This document shows positions 1 through 7,683 of a stretch of DNA of 35,460 bases, one piece after another. Position 1 is the first letter of the stretch. Every line of letters begins with the position of its first letter. Made by a program: the position numbers and the translations under genes. The notes beneath the pieces were generated by a model, which had not been told where the DNA came from, ran no database searches, and worked only from the letters and a program-made list of their open reading frames with translations. Source of the DNA: Verrucomicrobiaceae bacterium (GTDB lineage Bacteria; Verrucomicrobiota; Verrucomicrobiia; Verrucomicrobiales; DEV007); NCBI GenBank assembly GCA_012719225.1, contig JAAYAT010000037.1, positions 1 to 35,460 of the forward strand, read 5' to 3'.

Positions 1-3000
1 ATCGCCCCCGACACTCCCGAGACGATTTTGCGGAAAACGACGGAATCTTTTGGCCGCGAGCTTCCGCTGCTCGTTGTCTTCGGGGTCGATGTGCCACCGG
101 GAACCGAGGTGGCGGACTTCTTCGCCTTTCTCCAGCAGCAGGCCTACCTGCGGGTCTGGATCTACGGCAAGGCCTACCGCGTCGACGCCGCCGCGGACTA
201 CGAACGCAAGACGCTCCCCGGTCGCGTCGAGGTCATCCAGGATCGCGTCGCCCCGGCGCGTCGCAGCCGTTTCCTCGAGGCGCTGGAGCGCGCCCTCGAT
301 CTCGGAAAAGGGGTCGTCACCGTGGTGGAACCGGAGTCGGGGAAACGCCTCTCTTTTTCCCGGAGCTGGACCTCGCCGGAAACGGGGACGGAACTGAAAC
401 CGCCCACGCCGGGACTCTTCAGTTTCAACAATCCCATCGGGGCCTGCCCGGCCTGCCGTGGCTTCGGCCGGGTCATCGGACTCGATCTCGAGAAGGCGAT
501 CCCCGACAAGTCGCTCTCCATCGCGGAAGGGCTCGTGCGCGCTTTTCAGGGGGACTCCTACCGCGAATGCGAGGAGGATCTCGAACGCTGCGCGCGGGTG
601 CGGGGACTCAGTCTCGTGACGCCCTACGACGAGATGGATGCGGCGGACCAGAAATGGATTCTCGAAGGCGAGGGCGGGGACCCCGAAGAGGCTTGGGATC
701 ACGGTCTCTGGTACGGGGTGCGCGGATTTTTCGACTGGCTCGAATCGCGTGCCTACAAGATGCATGTCAGGGTTTTTCTGAGCCGCTACCGCAGCTACAC
801 CCGGTGCAAGGCCTGCGGTGGGACACGCCTCAAGCCCGAGGCCCTCGCCTTCCGCATCGCGGGAAAAACACTGCCCGATCTCTGGCAGCTCTCCATCGAC
901 GACCTCCACGCCTTTTTCCAAGATCTCGAGGTGCGCCGCGAGGACAAAACCGCCGCGATGCTGCACGGAGAAGTCGTCAGCCGACTCGGATTCCTCCGCG
1001 AGGTCGGGCTCGGCTACCTCAATCTCGACCGGCCCACCCGAACCCTCTCGGGTGGGGAAACCGAGAGGGTCAACCTGACGACCTGTCTCGGCGCGAGCCT
1101 GACAAATACTCTTTTTGTTCTCGACGAACCCACCGTCGGCCTGCATCCGCGCGACGTCGGCAAGCTCATCGGGGTGATGCAACGTCTCCGCGACCTCGGC
1201 AACACTCTCGTGGTGGTCGAACACGAGGAGGCCGTCATCCGCGCCGCCGATCATCTCGTCGACATCGGTCCGGGACGCGGCGAAGGGGGCGGAGAGCTCG
1301 TTTTTGCAGGAGCTGGCACGGCCACGAAAACAGCGGCGATAAAGGCGGGGCGGGCGCATCCCGATTCCCTGACATTGCAGTATTTGTCCGGAAAACGTGC
1401 CATCCCGATTCCGGCGAAGCGGCGGCGTCCGAAAAAATGGATCGCCCTGAAACGAGCCGCGCAGCACAATCTGAAGAAGCTCGATGTGGACATCCCGCTG
1501 GAGGTGTTCTGCTGCGTCACGGGCGTGTCGGGTTCGGGGAAATCGACCTTGGTTCACTCCGTTCTCTACGGCAATCTTCTCGCCGAACTCGGACTCGCCA
1601 CGGCGGAGACGGAGATCGGGCAATGCAAGGAACTGCGCGGCGCGGGCCACGTCCGCGAAGTGGTGATGGTCGATCAGGCGCCTCTCGCGCGGACCCCGCG
1701 CTCGACCGCGGCGGTCTATACCGGCATTTTCGAGTCGATCCGGAAGCTTTTCGCCGAGTCGCCCGAGGGGAGGGCGCGCGAGCTCACGCCGGGCTATTTT
1801 TCCTTCAACAGCGGGACCGGGCGCTGCGGGCGCTGCCTGGGGAACGGCTACGAGAAAGTGGAGATGCAGTTCCTCAGCGATCTCTACGTGACCTGTCCCG
1901 AATGCGAGGGAAAACGCTACACCCCCGAGGCTCTCGAAGTCGAGTTGGAGGGAAAGACGATCCACGAGGTGCTCTCCCTGACCGTGACCGAAGCGATCCC
2001 TTTCTTTTTTGCGATGGGTGGCAAAAAGCCCGCTTCCATTGTCACCGGGCTGCAACTGCTCGCCGATGTCGGGCTCGGGTATTTGCGTCTCGGACAGCCG
2101 CTCAACACGCTCTCGGGCGGGGAAAGCCAGCGGCTCAAGCTCGTCGGACACCTCCTCAGCGCTCCCGCCAAAAAGCGACGGGACGGCAAGACTGCGGTTC
2201 TCATTTTCGACGAACCGACCACCGGGCTGCATTTCGATGACACCGGGAGGCTCTTGGAGGTCTTCGAGCGGCTCGTCGCGGCGGGGGATTCCGTCCTCGT
2301 GATCGAGCACAATCCCGATGTCATCAAATGTGCCGACCACGTCATCGACCTGGGACCCGAAGCGGGAGCGGACGGCGGCGAAATCGTGGTCGTGGGAACG
2401 CCCGAAGAAGTCGCGGCCACTCCGCATTCGCACACCGGTCGATTTCTCCGCGAGGTTCTCGAAGGCCGCGGTACCGCTGCCGCCGCGAAGGGCCGACGAA
2501 AGGTGGCCGAAGCGGCGGCACCGGTGCGCTACCAAGGGAGGCGGAGGCAAAACGCGATCGAGCTTTTCGGGGCGAGGGAGAACAATCTCAAACAGCTCGA
2601 TATCGCGATCCCCCGCGAAGAATTCGTCGTCGTCACCGGCCTGAGCGGATCGGGCAAATCGACCCTTGCCTTCGACATTCTCTTCGCCGAGGGGCAGCGT
2701 CGTTTCCTCGATAGCATGTCCACCTACGCGAGGCAGTTCGTCGAGCAGATGGAACGTCCTGACATCGACCTCATCACCGGACTCCCGCCGACCGTGGCGA
2801 TCGAGCAGCGCATCTCGCGCGGCGGGGGGAAGTCGACCGTCGCGACGGTGACTGAGGTCTGGCATTTTTTGCGGCTGCTTTTCGCCAAGGTCGGACGCCA
2901 GTATTCTCCCGATACGGGAAATCCGGTCGAAAAGCAGAGTGTCAGCGCCATCGTCACCCGGCTCCGAGCGGAGGCCCGCAAACCCGGTGGTGCCGTGCGG

Positions 3001-5286
3001 GTCATGGCTCCGTTGATCAAGGCGCGCAAGGGCTTCCACAGCGAGGTGGCGGAGTGGGCCGCGAAGCAGGGGTTCACCGAACTGTTCGTGGACGGACGGA
3101 TGGTCGCCGTCGCCGATTTCCAGCGGCTGGAGCGCTTCAAGGAGCACCACATCGATGTCATCGTCGGCGAGGTCGCGGCGAAGACGCCCGCCGGCGAAGT
3201 GCTCGCAATGGTCGAGACGGCCCTGCGGGTGGGGAAGCGGACTCTGCGCTTTTTTGATGCGAAGAACCAGATCCAGGTGATGAACACCGAGATGGTCGAT
3301 CCCGAGACGGGACGCTCGTTCGAGGAGCTGGATCCGCGCCTTTTCTCCTACAACTCCCCCCACGGATGGTGCCCGGACTGTCGCGGCTACGGCACGATCG
3401 AAAAATATCCGAACCACTCGGACGCGCGGGAGGCCGAGTCCCAGCTCGACGCCGAGCTGCGCGAGGAGTACCGCCGTTCCCGAGGCTCGTCCGGGAGCGA
3501 GGGCGTGCTGGAAACCTGCGGCAGCTGCGGCGGCACCCGCCTCAACGAGGTCGCCCGTCATGTCCGCATTGGCGCATTTTCCATCACCGATCTCGCGTCC
3601 CGCACCGTGGCCGAAGCGGGCGAAGCCATCGCCGGCCTAACTTTTGACCGGGAGGGAACCCGGATCGCGCGCGACATTCTCCCCGAGATCGTGCAGCGCC
3701 TCCACTTCATGGAAGAGGTGGGGCTCGGTTATCTCCAACTGGACCGCTCCGCCACGACCCTGAGCGGAGGCGAGAGCCAGCGGATCCGCCTCGCCGCCCA
3801 ACTCGGATCGAATCTCCGCGGGGTTCTCTACATCCTTGACGAACCCACCATCGGGCTGCATCCGCGCGACAACGCCAGTCTCCTCGACACGCTCGCCGCG
3901 CTCAAGACCAAGGGAAACTCGCTCGTGGTGGTCGAGCACGACGAGGAAACGATACGCCGGGCGGACCATCTCATCGACCTGGGACCCGGAGCGGGGAAAT
4001 TCGGCGGTGAAATGGTTTGGCAGGGCGATCCGAAAGATCTTTTTTCGGAGAAATCGTCCCCGGTCCGCAACGCCGCCGGGGAGCCCCTTTTGTCGCCGAC
4101 CCGCGAGGCCTTTTTCCATCCCCTCGTCCATCCCATGCGCGGGAGCCGCCGCAAGCCGCCCGCGAAACGAAGCGCGGACGGTTGGCTCAGGGTCAAAGGG
4201 GCCGCAGCCAACAACTTGAAAAACATCGAGGTGGCCCTCCCCATCGGACGCCTCACCGTGATCTCCGGCATCTCGGGATCGGGCAAATCGAGCTTGATGC
4301 GCGGAGTGCTCAAACCCGCCGTCACGGCCGAACTCGCCAAAACGGCGAAAGGGAAGGCGAAAAGCGCGGCAGGGAAAAAGGGAACCCCGGCGCGATCCAA
4401 GAAGACTGCCAAGACAACAAATTCAAAGCTCTGGAAATCCATCGAGGGTGTCGACCAGATCGAGGCGGTCTACGAAGTCGATCAGTCGCCCATCGGCAAA
4501 ACCTCGCGTTCGACTCCGGCGACCTATGTGAAAGTCTTCGACGAGATCCGGAAACTCTTCGCCCAACTTCCCGAGTCCCGCGCGCGCGGCTACACCGCCT
4601 CGCGTTTTTCCTTCAACACCGAAGGCGGGCGCTGCGAGGCCTGCAAAGGCAACGGGCAGATCAAGCTGGAGATGAATTTTCTCCCGACCACCTATGTCCT
4701 TTGCGAAGAATGCGACGGACGCCGCTACAACAGCCCCACCCTGGAGGTGCTCTACAACGGCAAATCCATCGGCGACATCATGGATCTCTCGATCGAGGAG
4801 GCGGCCGGTTTTTTCTCCGGCCACCCGAAGATTTCCCGCACCCTCACCCTCATGAAGGAGACCGGACTCGGCTACCTCCACCTCGGTCAGCCCAGTCCCA
4901 GCCTCTCCGGAGGTGAGGCCCAGCGCATCAAGCTGGTCACCGAACTGACGCGGGGAATCGGACGCGCCGCCAACGCCCGTCTCCGCCAGAACCGCCAGCC
5001 CAAGTCCAACCTCTATCTCATCGAAGAACCGAGTATAGGACTGCATCCCGCCGACGTGAAACGGCTCCTCGAGATCATGCATCACCTCGTCGATGACGGC
5101 CATACCGTCGTGGTTATCGAGCACAATCTAGAGATCATCGCCGAGGCCGACCACCTCATCGACATCGGACCCGAGGCCGGGGACGCCGGGGGCGAAATCG
5201 TCGCGGCAGGCACCCCGGAGCAGGTCGTGAAGGTGAAAAAAAGCCGGACCGCACCCTTCTTGGCGGCTCAGTTGGGGCGGGGGTGA
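1..5286 (+). CDS. uvrA: Tandem-duplicated UvrA-like excinuclease ABC subunit A, 5'-truncated by the window edge
   Basis: ATP-dependent DNA damage recognition protein of nucleotide-excision repair, here with two UvrA units in one chain. The frame is open through base 1 and the first Walker A is absent, so the true start lies upstream and about 150 residues are missing. A TTG at 28 is in frame but would leave no ATPase I. Counting from that TTG: UvrB-binding-like domain (about 1-110), CPAC (about 140), CKACGG (about 260), LSGGETER (about 341), DEP Walker B (about 366); second ATPase GVSGSGKST (about 500), zinc pairs CGRC and CPEC, LSGGESQR (about 695). The second copy begins with GLSGSGKST (about 871) and has a UvrB-binding-like domain near 990, LSGGESQR (about 1245), GISGSGKSS (about 1414), LSGGEAQR (about 1626) and LIEEPSIGLHP. 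A Lys/Ala-rich insert follows the last Walker A. Tandem fused UvrAs are a known class distinct from housekeeping UvrA. Whether this one works with UvrB and the UvrC at the other end is unknown. Confidence 0.93.
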   Translation: MAPDTPETILRKTTESFGRELPLLVVFGVDVPPGTEVADFFAFLQQQAYLRVWIYGKAYRVDAAADYERKTLPGRVEVIQDRVAPARRSRFLEALERALDLGKGVVTVVEPESGKRLSFSRSWTSPETGTELKPPTPGLFSFNNPIGACPACRGFGRVIGLDLEKAIPDKSLSIAEGLVRAFQGDSYRECEEDLERCARVRGLSLVTPYDEMDAADQKWILEGEGGDPEEAWDHGLWYGVRGFFDWLESRAYKMHVRVFLSRYRSYTRCKACGGTRLKPEALAFRIAGKTLPDLWQLSIDDLHAFFQDLEVRREDKTAAMLHGEVVSRLGFLREVGLGYLNLDRPTRTLSGGETERVNLTTCLGASLTNTLFVLDEPTVGLHPRDVGKLIGVMQRLRDLGNTLVVVEHEEAVIRAADHLVDIGPGRGEGGGELVFAGAGTATKTAAIKAGRAHPDSLTLQYLSGKRAIPIPAKRRRPKKWIALKRAAQHNLKKLDVDIPLEVFCCVTGVSGSGKSTLVHSVLYGNLLAELGLATAETEIGQCKELRGAGHVREVVMVDQAPLARTPRSTAAVYTGIFESIRKLFAESPEGRARELTPGYFSFNSGTGRCGRCLGNGYEKVEMQFLSDLYVTCPECEGKRYTPEALEVELEGKTIHEVLSLTVTEAIPFFFAMGGKKPASIVTGLQLLADVGLGYLRLGQPLNTLSGGESQRLKLVGHLLSAPAKKRRDGKTAVLIFDEPTTGLHFDDTGRLLEVFERLVAAGDSVLVIEHNPDVIKCADHVIDLGPEAGADGGEIVVVGTPEEVAATPHSHTGRFLREVLEGRGTAAAAKGRRKVAEAAAPVRYQGRRRQNAIELFGARENNLKQLDIAIPREEFVVVTGLSGSGKSTLAFDILFAEGQRRFLDSMSTYARQFVEQMERPDIDLITGLPPTVAIEQRISRGGGKSTVATVTEVWHFLRLLFAKVGRQYSPDTGNPVEKQSVSAIVTRLRAEARKPGGAVRVMAPLIKARKGFHSEVAEWAAKQGFTELFVDGRMVAVADFQRLERFKEHHIDVIVGEVAAKTPAGEVLAMVETALRVGKRTLRFFDAKNQIQVMNTEMVDPETGRSFEELDPRLFSYNSPHGWCPDCRGYGTIEKYPNHSDAREAESQLDAELREEYRRSRGSSGSEGVLETCGSCGGTRLNEVARHVRIGAFSITDLASRTVAEAGEAIAGLTFDREGTRIARDILPEIVQRLHFMEEVGLGYLQLDRSATTLSGGESQRIRLAAQLGSNLRGVLYILDEPTIGLHPRDNASLLDTLAALKTKGNSLVVVEHDEETIRRADHLIDLGPGAGKFGGEMVWQGDPKDLFSEKSSPVRNAAGEPLLSPTREAFFHPLVHPMRGSRRKPPAKRSADGWLRVKGAAANNLKNIEVALPIGRLTVISGISGSGKSSLMRGVLKPAVTAELAKTAKGKAKSAAGKKGTPARSKKTAKTTNSKLWKSIEGVDQIEAVYEVDQSPIGKTSRSTPATYVKVFDEIRKLFAQLPESRARGYTASRFSFNTEGGRCEACKGNGQIKLEMNFLPTTYVLCEECDGRRYNSPTLEVLYNGKSIGDIMDLSIEEAAGFFSGHPKISRTLTLMKETGLGYLHLGQPSPSLSGGEAQRIKLVTELTRGIGRAANARLRQNRQPKSNLYLIEEPSIGLHPADVKRLLEIMHHLVDDGHTVVVIEHNLEIIAEADHLIDIGPEAGDAGGEIVAAGTPEQVVKVKKSRTAPFLAAQLGRG

Positions 5287-5386
5287 ACGACGTCTCGAAC
5301 GGAGTCTGTCGTGGCCCTAGGCGTTTTCCAAAATCCGGGAAATTTTTAGTTTGATGAACCCTTCTCCTCCTGTCATGATCATTCCC

Positions 5387-6535
5387 ATGGAGGCTCGTGC
5401 AAGCATTCTGCGAAGCGGTGTTGTAGGCCTTGCCTTGGGACTGACCTTCACTATGGGCAACGCCCAGACGCAGGAGATGTCACCAGCGAAACCGGGAATT
5501 GTCCTGCATACGGTGATGGATCCCGAGGCGAATATGCCGATGTGTGCGTTTCAAGGTCCGGCGGGTTGGCAATTCGAAAGTCAGGTGCAATGGAACCTTG
5601 GAAGCAGCGCGGTGCCGGTCATCGCGGCGGCTGTGTTGATGAATCCTCCGACCATGGAACGCCTGCAGTTTTTCCCCGACGCGGTGTGCTTCTGGCTGAC
5701 GGGTGACGCTGCCCTCAACGAAAACGGAACATGGAAATTCGGGATGTTGAATATCGCTCCGATGCCTCCTGCTGACGCCTTGGTCTCCGCCGTGCGCAAT
5801 CTTTACCGGATGGATGTTTCCGACCTGGTGATCACCGGTGTGCGCGAGGTTCCAGAGCTGGCACGCGTGCTCAAGCAACCGGAGTCGGGCACCAAGGGCA
5901 TCGGTCTGCGGGCGGAGTACACCATCGCCGGCACTCCGGTGGAAGAAGAAATTTATGCCCTCTATTTCTCGTCTGCGGCCACCATGCGGGGCGAAGCCGG
6001 CGTGACGACACAAACCACTTGGGGACTTACCGGAGTCCACGGATTCACCGCACCGCGCGGTCAATTGGATCAAAGTCGGAGATTTTTTGCTTCCATGGTC
6101 CATTCCGTGGAAGTGAATCCTGCCTGGGTGCAATTTCGCGATCAGGTGAAAGCCCGGATCGATCAGCAGTTTGCCCGGAACCTCCAAAATAATCGCGCTG
6201 CGCGCGAACAGATTATGGCGCGCAGCCGTGCTTTGGCGGCGGAAAACGATGCCTTTCGCTCGCGAATCATGGCCCGGCATCGGGCGGCCATGGACACGAG
6301 TAACCACGATCGTTTTGTCCGCGGCATCCACGAATCCACGATTCATGACCGTTACATCGACACGATTCGCGAGGTGGAAACGCTCAATGATCCCCATTAC
6401 GGCACCTCCCAGCACAGTTATGCCAAAGAGCATTGGACCGATGGGTATGGAAATTACGTCCACTCGGACAATGTGCTGCACGATCCCAATATCGGTTCAA
6501 CCGTGCATTGGGAACGAATGACGCCCGCGCGGTGA
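5387..6535 (+). CDS. Exported protein of unknown function
   Basis: About 382 residues; not recognised. In-frame starts also exist at 5351 (TTG), 5354 and 5375. ATG 5387 is preferred because it opens a normal signal peptide: basic N-region (MEARASILRSG), hydrophobic core and a probable cleavage after GNA or NAQ, implying export. The middle (about 30-235) looks like a globular mixed alpha/beta domain with many hydrophobic strands. Residues about 245-290 are charged and rich in R, Q and A, probably a helical or coiled-coil stalk. The C-terminus is rich in H, D, Y, N and W (WTDGYGNYVHSDN, NIGSTVHWERM), resembling tails of uncharacterised secreted proteins. Base composition is visibly less GC-rich than the flanking uvrA. 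A possible terminator lies just downstream. No function is proposed. Confidence 0.8.
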   Translation: MEARASILRSGVVGLALGLTFTMGNAQTQEMSPAKPGIVLHTVMDPEANMPMCAFQGPAGWQFESQVQWNLGSSAVPVIAAAVLMNPPTMERLQFFPDAVCFWLTGDAALNENGTWKFGMLNIAPMPPADALVSAVRNLYRMDVSDLVITGVREVPELARVLKQPESGTKGIGLRAEYTIAGTPVEEEIYALYFSSAATMRGEAGVTTQTTWGLTGVHGFTAPRGQLDQSRRFFASMVHSVEVNPAWVQFRDQVKARIDQQFARNLQNNRAAREQIMARSRALAAENDAFRSRIMARHRAAMDTSNHDRFVRGIHESTIHDRYIDTIREVETLNDPHYGTSQHSYAKEHWTDGYGNYVHSDNVLHDPNIGSTVHWERMTPAR

Positions 6536-6549
6536 TTCCTACGCATGAC

Positions 6550-6579
6550 GGCCCCCTCTTCACGGGAGAGGCCGGTTTT
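6550..6579 (+). terminator. Possible intrinsic terminator after the 5387-6535 gene
   Basis: CCTCT (6555-6559) pairs with AGAGG (6567-6571) around a 7-base loop. The flanking GG/CC can extend the stem with a bulge, and TTTT follows at 6576-6579. The stem is short and the T-run is only four bases, so the call is tentative. It would separate the secreted protein gene from the toxin-antitoxin operon. Confidence 0.4.
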
Positions 6580-6594
6580 GCAGGCGATCTTTTT

Positions 6595-6611
6595 AGTAAG
6601 CCCGTCTTACT
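6595..6611. repeat. Short inverted repeat upstream of the toxin-antitoxin promoter
   Basis: AGTAAG (6595-6600), spacer CCCGT, CTTACT (6606-6611): perfect 6-base arms. The right arm ends on the first base of the -35-like TTGACG. It may be a second operator half or an upstream transcript end; the sequence does not decide. Confidence 0.5.
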
Positions 6612-6646
6612 TGACGGAATCTAATCGCGCGATTAGATTCTTCCGC
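6611..6646 (+). promoter_or_regulatory. Promoter with embedded palindromic operator of the vapBC-type operon
   Basis: A -35-like TTGACG (6611-6616) and a -10-like TAGATT (6634-6639) are separated by exactly 17 bases. A perfect 24-base palindrome (6617-6640; half-site GAATCTAATCGC) fills the spacer and covers the -10. AbrB-type antitoxins, alone or with the toxin, commonly bind such palindromes and repress their own promoter. Bound protein here would block RNA polymerase directly. The expected transcription start (about 6646-6647) coincides with the antitoxin ATG at 6647, so the mRNA may be leaderless. Confidence 0.7.
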
Positions 6647-6907
6647 ATGACGACAACAACTCTTTCCAGCAAGGGACAGGTGGTCTTGCCCCGTTTGGTT
6701 CGCAGCAAGTTGCATTTGGCTCCGGGAACTAGGTTTTTGTGTGAGATCCAGGGCGACTCCGTGATTTTGACACCGGAACATCCTCGTCGTTTCGTTCGCG
6801 AATACGTTACCGATCCCGACACCGGGCTGCGCGTGACAAAAGTTTCGGATGACGCGGAGCCGGTTACCACCGAGATGGTCAAGGCCCTTTTGGAGGATTA
6901 CCCATGA
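6647..6907 (+). CDS. vapB: AbrB/MazE-fold antitoxin (VapB-type)
   Basis: 86-residue antitoxin and DNA-binding autoregulator for the PIN-domain ribonuclease encoded next to it. Residues about 4-43 (TLSSKGQVVLP..., LHLAPGTRF, DSVILTP) form the swapped-hairpin AbrB DNA-binding domain. The acidic remainder (about 44-86) is the likely toxin-binding tail. A longer in-frame reading from 6545 exists, but it would run through the promoter and palindrome, so ATG 6647 is chosen. It starts the conserved domain and lies 6 bases after the palindrome, with no room for a ribosome-binding site, consistent with leaderless translation. The stop overlaps the toxin start (ATGA), implying translational coupling and control of the toxin:antitoxin ratio. 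Confidence 0.88.
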   Translation: MTTTTLSSKGQVVLPRLVRSKLHLAPGTRFLCEIQGDSVILTPEHPRRFVREYVTDPDTGLRVTKVSDDAEPVTTEMVKALLEDYP

Positions 6908-7299
6908 GGTGGCTGCTGGACGTGAACGCCCTGATCGCCTTGGCTCATCAGGGGCACGCGGATCATTCGCGGGCCATCCGTTGGTTCGCGTCGCTGCTGG
7001 GTTCCGAGGCGAGGCTCGTGACCTGTGCGATCACTGAAGTGGGTTTTGTTCGCGTCAGTATTCAGGCCGGTTTCGAGAACAATGCCCCGGATGCATCGGA
7101 GACCTTGCGCGGTCTGAAAACCAGCAGTCGAATCCCCTTTGATTTGATTCCAGATTCGCTGGGAGCGGATGACCTCCCTGCTTATGTATTGGGAGCCAAG
7201 CAAGTGACCGATGGTCATTTACTCGCACTGGCAAAAAAATCCTCCATGCGGTTGGCTACCCTGGATGGGGGTATTCCGGGGGCCTACCTCATCCCTTGA
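6904..7299 (+). CDS. vapC: PIN-domain ribonuclease toxin (VapC-type)
   Basis: 131-residue PIN-fold endoribonuclease, the toxin of a type II pair. All four acidic metal-binding positions are visible: D6 (LLDVNALIAL), E45 (AITEVGFVRV), D103 (VTDGHLLALA) and D121 (ATLDGG). The length is typical for the family, so it looks intact and potentially active. VapC proteins usually cleave tRNA or rRNA and are held inactive by the cognate antitoxin; the target here cannot be read from sequence. The start overlaps the antitoxin stop by 4 bases. Composition is less GC-rich than the core genes, as expected of a mobile accessory pair. Confidence 0.9.
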   Translation: MRWLLDVNALIALAHQGHADHSRAIRWFASLLGSEARLVTCAITEVGFVRVSIQAGFENNAPDASETLRGLKTSSRIPFDLIPDSLGADDLPAYVLGAKQVTDGHLLALAKKSSMRLATLDGGIPGAYLIP

Positions 7300-7318
7300 A
7301 CCAGAGCGCGGACGTCCA

Positions 7319-7597
7319 TCAGTGAAACCTCACCTTGGCGTCGCCATTCGCCGTCAAATCGTCCGAGCGCACGGAGCGGTATCCGTCACGAAAGCAGCGT
7401 GCCACACGGTAACCTGAATAGAAGAGAAGCCCACACCACACCCAGGCTACGAGAAACCCGATCACTTCACCGGCGAGTCCCGGCCCGAAAGAAATATCGA
7501 CGTAGGGGATCCAGCTCAAAGTCCAGAGCTTCGAGACAACAATGAGACAAACAATCTTTTCGGGGACTTGCATTGCATTTTCCGGGATGCGCCCCAT
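7319..7597 (-). CDS. Putative small membrane protein, unknown function
   Basis: Up to 92 residues; in-frame ATGs at 7597 and 7573. Two hydrophobic stretches (around IVCLIVVSKLWTLSWIPYV and GEVIGFLVAWVWCGLLFY) are followed by a basic segment (YRVARCFRDGYRSVRSDD), as in a small two-pass inner-membrane protein with a cytoplasmic tail. It is convergent with the toxin gene. It may be a real gene or chance; the hydrophobic pattern favours real. Nothing else supportable was seen in 7300-7683, which also holds the poorly defined 5' region of the ABC ATPase gene. Confidence 0.45.
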   Translation of the reverse strand: MGRIPENAMQVPEKIVCLIVVSKLWTLSWIPYVDISFGPGLAGEVIGFLVAWVWCGLLFYSGYRVARCFRDGYRSVRSDDLTANGDAKVRFH

Positions 7598-7683
7598 GGT
7601 GAATGAACAGCATCGCCCGCTGCGAGGTGGTGCGCGCGGCCGTATTCCTCTCTTCTCGTTCGGTCGTTTCCGATCCAGAATTG

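Noticed and set aside
28-30. TTG as the true start of the fused uvrA
   Set aside because: The frame is open to base 1 and the first ATPase motif would be missing, so the gene is cut by the window edge.
567-2240. Long open frame inside uvrA on the same strand
   Set aside because: Arg/Gly-rich low-complexity product in a shifted frame of a clearly coding gene; a GC-driven shadow.
5287-5350. Terminator after the fused uvrA (ACGAC...GTCGT)
   Set aside because: The stem is short and interrupted and no T-run follows closely.
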